Shown: one piece after another, positions 34,577 to 44,051 of the stretch
Layout: every line of letters starts with the position of its first letter
How positions within the stretch are numbered: the stretch's first letter is position 1
Assembly (NCBI GenBank): GCA_036496805.1
Contig: DASXKN010000032.1
Span: 27,333 to 91,332, forward strand
Origin: SZAS-103 sp036496805
GTDB lineage: Bacteria > Pseudomonadota > Gammaproteobacteria > Xanthomonadales > Xanthomonadaceae
Reading direction: 5' to 3'
Length of the DNA stretch: 64,000 nucleotides
Program-made: the position numbers and the translations under genes
Notes under the pieces: model-generated
Told to the model about the DNA's origin: nothing
Databases searched by the model: none
What the model saw: the letters and a program-made list of their open reading frames with translations, nothing else

Positions 34577-34852
34577 TCATGCCGGGACTCCTGCCCAGCC
34601 TTCGTCGCCTGCTTCGTCCTCCACCACCCGGGTCTGCGCCGCCCGATCGCGCCGGAGCGCGTCCATGATGCCGGTCGCCTCCGCCTCGCAAACATCCGGC
34701 ACGCACAGGGCGTAGAGCCCGATCACCGGCAGCTCGCCGATGCCTCCCGCCAGATGTTCGCCGCGCAGGTAGACAGGAATGCCGTACTGCTCCAGCAAGC
34801 CCTTGACCAGGTGCGCATCGATCAGGTTCTCGGGAAGATATACGACACGCAT
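34577..34852 (-). CDS. DUF2007 domain protein
   Basis: 91 aa. MRVVYLPENLIDAHLVKGLLEQYGIPVYLRGEHL is the ferredoxin-like pattern of DUF2007, described as a putative signal-transducing family. The final 25 residues are acidic. Soluble, no cysteine pairs. agga lies 8 nt before the ATG. Its stop overlaps a possible start of the diguanylate cyclase gene, so the two are probably one operon and DUF2007 may act with that enzyme. Divergent from glnS, with 90 nt between the starts. Confidence 0.88.
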   Translation of the reverse strand: MRVVYLPENLIDAHLVKGLLEQYGIPVYLRGEHLAGGIGELPVIGLYALCVPDVCEAEATGIMDALRRDRAAQTRVVEDEAGDEGWAGVPA

Positions 34853-34942
34853 CAAGAAAATCCTGTGTCCCGTGTCACAGCATAACCCGGCGCGCGGCCC
34901 GACCGGCTACACTGGGCATTGGCAAACTGCGCAACGCATCAC

Positions 34943-36709
<1,767 letters not shown>

Positions 36710-36719
36710 AATGCATTTC

Positions 36720-36740
36720 CCTTCTCCCCCTGGGAGAAGG
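36720..36740. repeat. CCTTCTCCC/GGGAGAAGG hairpin
   Basis: Perfect 9-bp inverted repeat with loop cct, 10 nt after the glnS stop, then a small GCCC/GGGC stem and gcggatgaggg. A shorter version occurs at 25678-25694. Possibly a terminator without a T run, or a dispersed intergenic repeat. Confidence 0.65.
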
Positions 36741-36830
36741 TGCCCGCAGGGCGGATGAGGGAATGTCATGGCCAGCATCGAAAACCCGTCTTTCTGTAAC
36801 CAGAGCTTCAGCTCGACGTATGGGAATCAT

Positions 36831-37208
36831 GTGCAGGGGATACTGGCGGCGTGCATCTCCCTGCTGGTCGTCTTGGGCCTTGCCGCCTGTGCATCACGGT
36901 CCGCGGCGCAGACGCCCGCTTCTGCGCCCACAGCTGCCGCCAGTCCCGCCGCCGCGCCCGACTTCGAGCACCCCGACCGTAGCTGCAAGGTCGACGCCGA
37001 CTGCCAGGTGAAGGACGTCGGCAACTGCTGCGGCACCTATCCGATGTGCGTCAACAAGGACGCCGCGGTCGATCCGAAGGCGGTGAAGGCGCAGTGCGCG
37101 CGCGAACACCGCTTCGGCATGTGCCATGTGATGGCGGTCGGCGGCTGCAGTTGCGTGCAGGGCCAGTGCAGCGACATCAACGCCGCGCAGATGCCGCGCA
37201 AGCCGTGA
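36831..37208 (+). CDS. Cysteine-rich putative lipoprotein
   Basis: 125 aa from the GTG at 36831, giving a compact lipoprotein signal ending in the lipobox LGLAAC. An ATG at 36768 with a good-looking gaggga would add 21 residues before the hydrophobic stretch, but that site belongs to a dispersed repeat. After an Ala/Pro/Thr-rich spacer, the mature domain holds ten or so cysteines (RSCKVDADCQVKDVGNCCGTYPMC, then SCVQGQC, written here in separated parts), implying disulfides in the periplasm. Function unknown. The stop overlaps the deaminase start by one base (TGATG). Confidence 0.75.
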   Translation: MQGILAACISLLVVLGLAACASRSAAQTPASAPTAAASPAAAPDFEHPDRSCKVDADCQVKDVGNCCGTYPMCVNKDAAVDPKAVKAQCAREHRFGMCHVMAVGGCSCVQGQCSDINAAQMPRKP

Positions 37209-37771
37209 TGCTCTATGCCCAGGTCCACCTCGTCCTGCCGGCATGGATCCACGATGCGGTCGATCCGCACACGATCTGCGACGACGACGAATCGAAAGTC
37301 GCGTTCGCGATCGAGCTCTCGCGCCTGAACATCGCGCACGAATCCGGCGGCCCCTTCGGCGCGGCGATTTTCGACGAAGCCTCGGGCCGCCTGATCGGCA
37401 TCGGCGTCAACCGCGTCCTGCAGCAGAACTGCTCGGCCGCGCACGCCGAGATGATGGCGTACATGACCGCGCAGGCGCGCACGCAGAAGGTGCGGCTCAA
37501 CGAGGACGGCTCGCGGATCGTGCTGGCGACGTCCTCGCAGCCGTGCTGCATGTGCTACGGCGCGACCTTCTGGGCGGGAATCGATACGCTCCTCATCGGC
37601 GCCCGCTCCGAGGACGTGATGTCGCTCACCGCGTTCGACGAAGGCCCGCTGCCGGCCGACTGGATCGGCGAACTGGAAAAGCGCGGCATCGCGGTGCGCC
37701 GCGACCTCCTGCGCGATCGCGCGCGCGACGTGCTGCGCGACTACGGGAGCGAAGAACATCGCCGCTACTGA
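37208..37771 (+). CDS. Nucleoside/guanine deaminase-like protein
   Basis: 187 aa with the cytidine-deaminase-like zinc fold: HAEMMAY (zinc His and proton-shuttle Glu) and SQPCCMCYG (zinc cysteines in a PCxxC). The arrangement PFGAAIF ... NCSAAHAE resembles guanine deaminase and TadA-related nucleoside deaminases. The ATG overlaps the stop of the previous gene as TGATG. Its 3' end probably overlaps the rlmM start. Substrate uncertain. Confidence 0.85.
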   Translation: MLYAQVHLVLPAWIHDAVDPHTICDDDESKVAFAIELSRLNIAHESGGPFGAAIFDEASGRLIGIGVNRVLQQNCSAAHAEMMAYMTAQARTQKVRLNEDGSRIVLATSSQPCCMCYGATFWAGIDTLLIGARSEDVMSLTAFDEGPLPADWIGELEKRGIAVRRDLLRDRARDVLRDYGSEEHRRY

Positions 37772-38807
37772 CGGCCTGCTGTGCTGGTGCCGCGCCGGCT
37801 TCGAGCCGGAACTCGCGGCCGAACTGGCCGAGCGTGCTGCGCAGGCCAGCTTCGCGGGCTACGCGCGCGCCGAGCGTGGCAGCGGCCATGTCGAATTCCT
37901 CGGCGTCGATGGTGGCGCGCTCTCGCATGCGCTGCCGTTTTCGCAACTGATCTTCGCGCGCCAGAAATTGCGCCTGCTCGCCGAGCTGCGCGACCTCGAT
38001 CCGAAAGACCGGATCGCGCCGATGTTCGACGCGCTCGGCGGACACGGGCGCTACGGCGACGTCTGGGTCGAGCATCCCGATTCCGACGCCGGCAAGCCGC
38101 TCGCCGGACTCGCGCGCGCGTTCGCGAACGCGCTGCGGCCGGCGCTGCGCAAGCGCGGCCTGCTCACCGATGCAGTCGCGCCGAAGCTGCCGCGGCTGCA
38201 CGTGTGCTTCCTCAATGGCGACCACGCCCTGCTTGCCGTCGCCGATCCGCGCGACGCTGCGCCCTGGCCGCTCGGCGTGCCGCGCCTGCGCATGCTGTCC
38301 GAAGCGCCGAGCCGCTCCGCGCTCAAGCTCGAGGAAGCCCTGCTCGTCCTGCTCGACGACGACGAGCGCGAGCGCTTCGTGCAGCCCGGCATGACTGCGG
38401 TCGACCTCGGCGCCGCGCCCGGCGGCTGGAGCTGGGTGCTCGCGCGCCAGCACCTGCGCGTGATCGCGATCGACAACGGCCCGCTCGCGACGTCCGCGAT
38501 GGCGACCGGCCTGATCGAACACGCCCGCGCCGATGGCTTCCACTGGCGCCCGCCGAAGCCGGTGAACTGGCTGGTCTGCGACATGGTCGAATCGCCGCGC
38601 CGGGTCGCAGGGCGGATCGCCGAATGGTTCGCGCAGGGCTGGTGCGAACGCGCGATCTTCAACCTCAAGCTGCCGATGAAGAAGCGCTGGGACGAGACGC
38701 GGCTCTGCCTGGACATGCTCGCGGAGCAATCCGGCCGACCGCTCGAACTGCGCGCGCGGCAGCTTTATCACGATCGCGAAGAGATCACCGTGTTCGCAAC
38801 GCGCTGA
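37758..38807 (+). CDS. rlmM: 23S rRNA C2498 2'-O-ribose methyltransferase RlmM, non-standard start
   Basis: Methylates C2498 of 23S rRNA using S-adenosylmethionine. About 349 aa, against 366 in Escherichia coli. An N-terminal THUMP-like part (GLLCWCRAGFEPELAAEL) and LPFSQLIFARQ are followed by the methyltransferase motif DLGAAPGGWSW and the diagnostic IFNLKLPMKKRW and RQLYHDREE. The frame has no ATG or GTG upstream of 37968; the only TTG there would delete about 70 conserved residues. The family N-terminus aligns to about 37770. An ATC at 37758 follows ggga with good spacing and is proposed as the start. The alternatives are CTG at 37776, a frameshift from the deaminase gene, or a sequence error. 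Confidence 0.85.
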   Translation: MAATDGLLCWCRAGFEPELAAELAERAAQASFAGYARAERGSGHVEFLGVDGGALSHALPFSQLIFARQKLRLLAELRDLDPKDRIAPMFDALGGHGRYGDVWVEHPDSDAGKPLAGLARAFANALRPALRKRGLLTDAVAPKLPRLHVCFLNGDHALLAVADPRDAAPWPLGVPRLRMLSEAPSRSALKLEEALLVLLDDDERERFVQPGMTAVDLGAAPGGWSWVLARQHLRVIAIDNGPLATSAMATGLIEHARADGFHWRPPKPVNWLVCDMVESPRRVAGRIAEWFAQGWCERAIFNLKLPMKKRWDETRLCLDMLAEQSGRPLELRARQLYHDREEITVFATR

Positions 38808-38813
38808 ACCGGC

Positions 38814-39662
38814 TCATGCCGGCTGTAGCGATCGCCAGGCCCGGGGCAGGACCCGCACGCCATCGGGGTTTTTCGGGGATTCGATGGCGCGCAACGCGGC
38901 CAACGCTGGCGATGGAAGGATTTCGCGGTACGCCTTGCGGAACGGCGGCACCAGTCCATCCTGCAGGTGCTGCACGGCCTCGCGTTCCGGGATCGCCTTG
39001 AGCGCGCAGAAGATCGCCAGCGCGTACGTCGCCTCCTCGCGGTGGAGGTAACCCTGCCGGCGCACCGACCAGCCCTGCACGTTGCCGGACTGATACTGCC
39101 GATAGCGGAAAGCGCCGTTCGCGATGAACAGGCCGAAGCCCATCACGACGGCCAGCACGTCGGTCGCCAGTTCCTCGAATTCCTCGCCGCCCGGCGGAAG
39201 CTCCTCGACCGAATGCGCCAGGTAGTGGGCCAGCTCGTGCGCGAACGTCGCGACCAGCGCTTCCGGATCGCCGACCTGCGAAGGATTGAACGTGATGAGC
39301 GCGTGCGTGTCGCTGCCATCTTCGGTCGATCGCATCCGGAACGTGCCTGCCGGTCCTTGCGGAGCGTCCTTGATCAGCACCGTCGGGGCGACGTGGATGT
39401 TGGGATCGGCCTGCTGCACGGCGAGCTTGCAGGGCCACGCCTGCATGCCGGCGAAGACCCGCACGCGCTCGAAGATGCTGCCGACGAGCTGGTTGGCATC
39501 GCCGATGCGGTCCGGGAAATGCCGGTCGCTCGGCTTCACCAGTACGGTCGCACCGCGAAAGAAGTCCGTGCCGAAATTCAGGAGCGCCCAGCCGAAGGCC
39601 GCGAAGATCCACTCCGATGCCACGGGGTCGAGCAATAGACGCTTGCGGAACCAGTCGAACAT
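38814..39662 (-). CDS. Metallopeptidase-like protein (HExxH)
   Basis: 282 aa. A zinc motif HELAH lies at residues 142-146 in ATFAHELAHYLAH, and EELATD near 163-168 is a suitable third-ligand region. Around it are DUF-like segments (FNPSQVGDPEALVATF). No signal peptide; a weakly hydrophobic stretch at 15-30 might touch the membrane. It could be a zinc protease or a structural homologue. gagg is 5 nt before the ATG at 39662. Tail-to-tail with rlmM, 6 nt apart. Confidence 0.8.
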   Translation of the reverse strand: MFDWFRKRLLLDPVASEWIFAAFGWALLNFGTDFFRGATVLVKPSDRHFPDRIGDANQLVGSIFERVRVFAGMQAWPCKLAVQQADPNIHVAPTVLIKDAPQGPAGTFRMRSTEDGSDTHALITFNPSQVGDPEALVATFAHELAHYLAHSVEELPPGGEEFEELATDVLAVVMGFGLFIANGAFRYRQYQSGNVQGWSVRRQGYLHREEATYALAIFCALKAIPEREAVQHLQDGLVPPFRKAYREILPSPALAALRAIESPKNPDGVRVLPRAWRSLQPA

Positions 39663-39774
39663 TCGAACCTCGTCGCCTGCGCGTCTGTCTGGAGGGGAGC
39701 GACGGATGGTGCCATATCGGACCATCTGGCTTTCGTGACGGAACGCCGCGATCGCGTCCGTCCCCGCGACGGCT

Positions 39775-41709
39775 TCAGGGCAGCGTCGGGACGCCGCCCG
39801 CGATGCGCCACGCGAACATCAGCAGCGAAGGCGCGCTCAGGTCGATTGCCGGTTCCACCGTCGTGTACGACTGCACGTTGTCCTTGAACACCGCGCCCTT
39901 GCCGTTGAAGGCCGCGTAGGCATCTCCGCCGCCGACCGGGCAGGCGCGCATGTGGTCGAGCGCGCCGCTGGAAGCGGCCGAGTTCGGACCTTCGACGACC
40001 GCGCCGTTCAATACGGGCTGGGTGCCGTTGAGGTGGCCCGCGAGGTTGGCGACCTGGTGCTGCGGGCAGTGCGGGAAGGTCTTGCCGTCGCCGACGATGA
40101 AGGACGCGCCCCAGGCGTTCGCGCCGAGGATGCCGCCGCGCCAGCGCTCCTCGTCGGTGGCCGCGTTCGCCGCATGCGTGAGCCACGCGACTTCGGCTGC
40201 GGTGACCGCGAGTCCTGTGCCGTGCGCGGCGGTGTCGCCATCGCTCCAGGTCCAGCCGAAGCCGAAGGGATCGGACGCAGCCACCGATTCGGCGCTGGAG
40301 ATCTGCTGCTGCAGGTCGGCAAGCAACTGCGCCTGCGTGACTGCGAGTCCCGAAGACGAACCCGCCAGCCCGATCGCGCGATACAGCTCGAAATGCGCCA
40401 GGCCGCTGACGTCGTAGAGATTCAGCGAATCCGCGCCGTCGTTCGGCCCGGTCATGTAGGCATGCGCCCAGGTCGCGCCCTTCTGCAGATAGAACGACGG
40501 ATCGGTGTGCGGCAGGCCCGAAGGCAGGCCGCTGCCGCCGGCGTGCACGGCGAAATACAGCTCGGTCGCGCCGAGTTCGAGGTCGTCGCGCCATTCGGTC
40601 TCGGGATAGAAGTCGTACGGCGCGGCCGTCATCAGCGTGCCGCCGGGCGCAGTGTTCGCGAGGTCGAACACGTGCTCGCCCGCGAGCAGGCACTGGTTCG
40701 CGAGCGTCGCGTCGGAACCGCGGAAGACCTGGTAGCACAGCGCAAAATCGGCGGCGAGCCGGCCCGCGAGGTTCGGGCTGATCTTCGCGCCCGCCGCGCC
40801 AGCCGCGAACACCGGCCGGTTGCGGATGTAGCGATGCGCCGCATCGCTGCCACCGAGACTGTCGTCGGCCTGCGGCAGGCGCCACAGGTCGTGGTCGCCG
40901 AACGTGCTCGCATTCACCTCGGCGACGCCGGTCTGGTAGTAGAGCGTCTTGCTGCCGTCGTTCCACATCTTCAGCAGCCAGCCGATGCCGAACTTCGCTT
41001 CCGCGCTGAAGTCGCTCGCCGCGCCCGCACCCATCTGCGCGGGGAAGTCGCGCACGCCAGCCAGCATCACCGCTTCTGCATAACTCGTCGTCTCGACGAA
41101 CTTGAGGTAGTCGCCCGCATCGACCCAGCCGCCCGAGGCATCGATCGTCGCGCCGGTGGGCGCGAGGCTGCCGACGACGTTGTCGTTGCCGTCGAACGTC
41201 GGCGTCGCGTACACGGCCGCGCTCGCGTCGTTGAGATGCCCAGGCGCTGTGCGCAACGGCGAGGGCACGAAGTCCGAGCCGTCGCGCTGGTTCTGGTAGA
41301 ACGACAGGCCGTTCGCGAGCGCCTTCGTGTAGAGCGTCGCGGGCGTGTTCACGCGCAGCGCGGGCGAAGTCGCCGGATCCGGCCCGGTCACGACCAGGGT
41401 GTAGCTGCCCGCCTTCGCGGCGCTGAAATCCAGCGCGTAGACATGGAACGACTTCCAGAGCTTCGACGCCGACGGCACCGAGGCCGTGGCCACCGTCATG
41501 CCCTGACTGTCGACGAGGGCGTAGCTCGCGCCGGTCTCCAGCGCCGTCGACATCAGCCACGCACGCGCCGTGGCGTGCAGCGGATAGCCGAGCTGGTCGA
41601 TGCGGATGTGGGCTTCGGCCCAGGAAGCGGCCGGGGCGAAGGCGGCGGCGATCAGTGCAATACGTGCGAGCAGGTTTCGCCTCGCGTATCTGTGACTCGT
41701 GGTGGACAT
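39775..41709 (-). CDS. Glycoside hydrolase family 9 cellulase, exported
   Basis: 644 aa, secreted through a signal peptide of about 31 residues (RRNLLARIALIAAAFAPAASWA). Next comes a CelD_N Ig-like domain (HIRIDQLGYP ...), then an (alpha/alpha)6 barrel with GGWVDAGDYLKF carrying the conserved Asp residues and, near the end, SYTTVEPAIDLSAPSL holding the proton-donor Glu. This combination defines inverting endo- or exo-beta-1,4-glucanases. It acts outside the cell or in the periplasm on beta-glucans. The start at 41709 faces the next gene head-to-head with 142 nt between. Confidence 0.9.
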   Translation of the reverse strand: MSTTSHRYARRNLLARIALIAAAFAPAASWAEAHIRIDQLGYPLHATARAWLMSTALETGASYALVDSQGMTVATASVPSASKLWKSFHVYALDFSAAKAGSYTLVVTGPDPATSPALRVNTPATLYTKALANGLSFYQNQRDGSDFVPSPLRTAPGHLNDASAAVYATPTFDGNDNVVGSLAPTGATIDASGGWVDAGDYLKFVETTSYAEAVMLAGVRDFPAQMGAGAASDFSAEAKFGIGWLLKMWNDGSKTLYYQTGVAEVNASTFGDHDLWRLPQADDSLGGSDAAHRYIRNRPVFAAGAAGAKISPNLAGRLAADFALCYQVFRGSDATLANQCLLAGEHVFDLANTAPGGTLMTAAPYDFYPETEWRDDLELGATELYFAVHAGGSGLPSGLPHTDPSFYLQKGATWAHAYMTGPNDGADSLNLYDVSGLAHFELYRAIGLAGSSSGLAVTQAQLLADLQQQISSAESVAASDPFGFGWTWSDGDTAAHGTGLAVTAAEVAWLTHAANAATDEERWRGGILGANAWGASFIVGDGKTFPHCPQHQVANLAGHLNGTQPVLNGAVVEGPNSAASSGALDHMRACPVGGGDAYAAFNGKGAVFKDNVQSYTTVEPAIDLSAPSLLMFAWRIAGGVPTLP

Positions 41710-41851
41710 CGTGGAGGGTCCCGACGGGATGCGGTCAGCCTACTCCTGCTTCGAATCTTCGGGAATCGAGAAGCCTGCATCCGACCCACGGAGTTGCAGC
41801 CAACGGGCGAAATCGTCGACCCTGCGCCCTGACGATCTGCGGCGGGCATCG

Positions 41852-43435
41852 ATGGAGCGGAACACACTCGCGCGAACGGCCCTGGAAGCGGTCGGCCTGT
41901 CCCTGCTGCTGTCCACTGCCCTCTTCCTTGTGCAATGGCGCTACGGCTTCAACTGGTCCGACGAAGGACTGCTCTGGTTCCTCTCGCAACGCGTTCACGC
42001 CGGGCAGATGCCGATCCGCGACCTGTTCGGCTACGACCCGGCACGCTACCTGTGGGTGTCCGCATGGTTTCGCGCGTTGGGGGGCGATGGCCTGTTCGAA
42101 CTGCGGCTGGCCGACGCCGCTTTCGGCTTCCTCGGACTGGCGGTCGCGTGCGCGACGATGGCGGCGGCGGGAATTCGTCTGTCGATTCGCATCGCGGCCT
42201 TGGTGCTCCTCGCCGTGGCGATGGGCTTCCCGCAGCACAAGGTCTACGAGCAGGTCTGGTCCTTGTTCGCGGTCGCATCGCTCGCGTGGGCCTTGTTCCG
42301 TCCCGAAGCCATCGCCCGCTGGCTCGTGCTGGGAGCGGCCACCGGTCTCGCGGCGACGTTCGGGAGGAATCTGGGAGTCTATTGCGCACTGGCCGGACTG
42401 TTCGGCCTGGCGATCGCCCCGCGCCTGCACCCGGCTCGCGCCGGCGTGCGCAGACTCGGAGCCTGGGCAGCCGGCATGGTGGCCGGGTACGCGCCCATGC
42501 TCGCGTGGTTCACGATGGACGAACGATTCCGCGCCGCGATGATCCGCTCGGTGCTATTCACCCCGCAGTGGCAATTGCCACTGCCGATCCCGTTCCCCTG
42601 GCGCACGCCGCAGGGCTTCGGATCGGCGGCCGCGATCCAGGCGACGGCAACGAGCTGGTTGTGCGTCGCCGTGATCGCGGTCTATGCCGTCTCCGCCGTG
42701 GGGGTCGCGCGAGCGCTGTACAAGCCGACGCCGGAACCGGCCGACGGATCGCCATCCCGCCTGCTGGCTCTGGAAGCTGCGAGCTTCGGAGTGGGCGTGG
42801 CTTATCTCTACCAGGCGTTCGACCGTGCCGATTTCCCGCACATCGCGCAGAGCATCCTGCCGTTCTTCCTGATCCTCGCGATCGAGTGGCAGCGCACCGA
42901 ACGTCCGGCTGCCCGCGCGGCGTGCGCATGCTGCGCTGCGCTCGCCATGCTGGCATGGCTGCCCTCGCAGCCGCGCGTCGCCGCAAGCCTCGCGGCGCAC
43001 CAGGCACCGGGAAGCCGGGTGCGTTTCGCGATCGACGGCCGCCAGTTCGTCATCGACGCAGGACAGGCCAGGGTGCTCGAGTCGTCCCGGCGCGAGTTCG
43101 AGCGATGCCATGCGCGCGACGGCGGCGCGGTCGCGATGCCCTACTACCCGGGCATCCTCGCCTACCTGCACGCGTCATCGCCGTACTGGGACCTGTACTA
43201 CCTCTATCCGCGCTCGCCCGATTTCCAGAACGCGGAAATCGCCGCGCTGAAGACGGCGGGAACCCGGCTCGCAATCGTCAACGTCTCCGACGCGATGGAC
43301 GGACGCAACGACCTGCGGATCGCCCGCACCAACCCGCTGCTGCTCGATTTCATCCACCGCAACTTCCGACTTGCATCGGACCCGGAAGCCAGCGCGAACG
43401 GCTTCGGGTTCTATGAATTCGATTGTGGGCGGTAA
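41852..43435 (+). CDS. Polytopic membrane protein, glycosyltransferase-like
   Basis: 527 aa with about ten membrane helices in the first 400 residues and a soluble C-terminal domain. The first loop has FNWSDEGLLWFLSQRVHAGQMP, where DEG resembles the catalytic loop of GT39/GT83 enzymes, and YDPARYLWVSAWF follows. I infer a polyprenyl-sugar-dependent transferase; donor and acceptor are unknown. The ATG at 41852 lies shortly after an upstream in-frame ATG with poor protein character. Neighbours are GH9 on one side and the RHS region on the other. Confidence 0.7.
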   Translation: MERNTLARTALEAVGLSLLLSTALFLVQWRYGFNWSDEGLLWFLSQRVHAGQMPIRDLFGYDPARYLWVSAWFRALGGDGLFELRLADAAFGFLGLAVACATMAAAGIRLSIRIAALVLLAVAMGFPQHKVYEQVWSLFAVASLAWALFRPEAIARWLVLGAATGLAATFGRNLGVYCALAGLFGLAIAPRLHPARAGVRRLGAWAAGMVAGYAPMLAWFTMDERFRAAMIRSVLFTPQWQLPLPIPFPWRTPQGFGSAAAIQATATSWLCVAVIAVYAVSAVGVARALYKPTPEPADGSPSRLLALEAASFGVGVAYLYQAFDRADFPHIAQSILPFFLILAIEWQRTERPAARAACACCAALAMLAWLPSQPRVAASLAAHQAPGSRVRFAIDGRQFVIDAGQARVLESSRREFERCHARDGGAVAMPYYPGILAYLHASSPYWDLYYLYPRSPDFQNAEIAALKTAGTRLAIVNVSDAMDGRNDLRIARTNPLLLDFIHRNFRLASDPEASANGFGFYEFDCGR

Positions 43436-43460
43436 CTGTGGTCTGTCCCCGGAGTTTCAA

Positions 43461-43498
43461 GGTTCATTTGTTCGCGATTGACAAATGACAAATGAACC
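43461..43498. mobile_element. RAYT-like remnant: palindrome with GGTTCATTTGT arms
   Basis: GGTTCATTTGT at 43461-43471 is complementary to ACAAATGAACC at 43488-43498, with gtctgtccccggag before and tgacccc after. That combination recalls the ends of REP-associated tyrosine transposase units in this order. No transposase gene remains here. Confidence 0.45.
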
Positions 43499-43598
43499 TG
43501 ACCCCTTTGTGCTCCAAGGCCAAGCAACGCGCCATTACCCAAGTACTCGACTCGGTGCTCGCAGCTCACCAGTAGCCGTTCGCTAACGCTGCAAACGA

Positions 43599-43622
43599 CA
43601 AGGCCCGCAAGTGCGGGCCTTG
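43599..43622. terminator. Rho-independent-like hairpin
   Basis: CAAGGCCCGC, loop aagt, GCGGGCCTTG forms a perfect 10-bp stem. The T run after it is poor (gtgcttc), so it may be a weak or bidirectional terminator between two converging genes (41852-43435 and 43685-44050). Confidence 0.55.
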
Positions 43623-43684
43623 TGCTTCACGGGTTCGGATGAACTGTCTCCGTCACCCTTTGCTAGAAGAAAATCAACAAGCTG

Positions 43685-44050
43685 CTAGGGCGTCAGCGGG
43701 TCGAAGTACCAAGCGATCATGACCACCTTTCCTTTCGTGGAACCAGCACAGACAACGCCCTTCCACCATGTTTGATCGAGGAACACATCTATGGATTCCG
43801 CGCGTATTGTATATCGCGGACAACGGCTTTCTTTCTTGTCTTGCTTCACGAATGCAAACCCACGAGACTCGAGTTCTGATCGAAACTGTGAAGTCGACAT
43901 TCCAATTTTCACGCCCAAAACCTCTCCGGAGGACTTGTGACCTTCCGGACAAAAGAGTGCCAATTTGGCCCGATCACTAAATGCCACAGCGGACAGCAAT
44001 CCAGCTAGGACAACTGCAAAAAGGAGAGAAATTTTCCGCAGGATTTTCAT
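43685..44050 (-). CDS. Small exported protein, possible immunity partner of the RHS protein
   Basis: 121 aa. An N-terminal signal segment (RKISLLFAVVLAGLLSAVAF) precedes a domain with GVKIGMSTSQFRSELESRGF, a BamE-like helical motif, and four cysteines. G+C is unusually low; bases 43861-43920 are 45% G+C by count. The ATG comes one base after the RHS stop (TAA-g-ATG), so translation must be coupled. This position is where immunity genes lie in RHS and contact-dependent toxin loci. The immunity role is inference; the signal peptide implies action in the periplasm. Confidence 0.7.
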   Translation of the reverse strand: MKILRKISLLFAVVLAGLLSAVAFSDRAKLALFCPEGHKSSGEVLGVKIGMSTSQFRSELESRGFAFVKQDKKESRCPRYTIRAESIDVFLDQTWWKGVVCAGSTKGKVVMIAWYFDPLTP

Positions 44051-44051
44051 C

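Noticed and set aside
30348..34715. A very long open frame on the plus strand across msrA, the EamA gene and the cyclase
   Set aside because: It runs antisense to three well-supported genes and has the Arg/His/Gln-rich composition of a high-G+C shadow frame.
43436..43684. tRNA gene or attachment site beside the hairpin at 43599
   Set aside because: No cloverleaf or TPsiC-like segment was found; only a hairpin and a palindrome are present.
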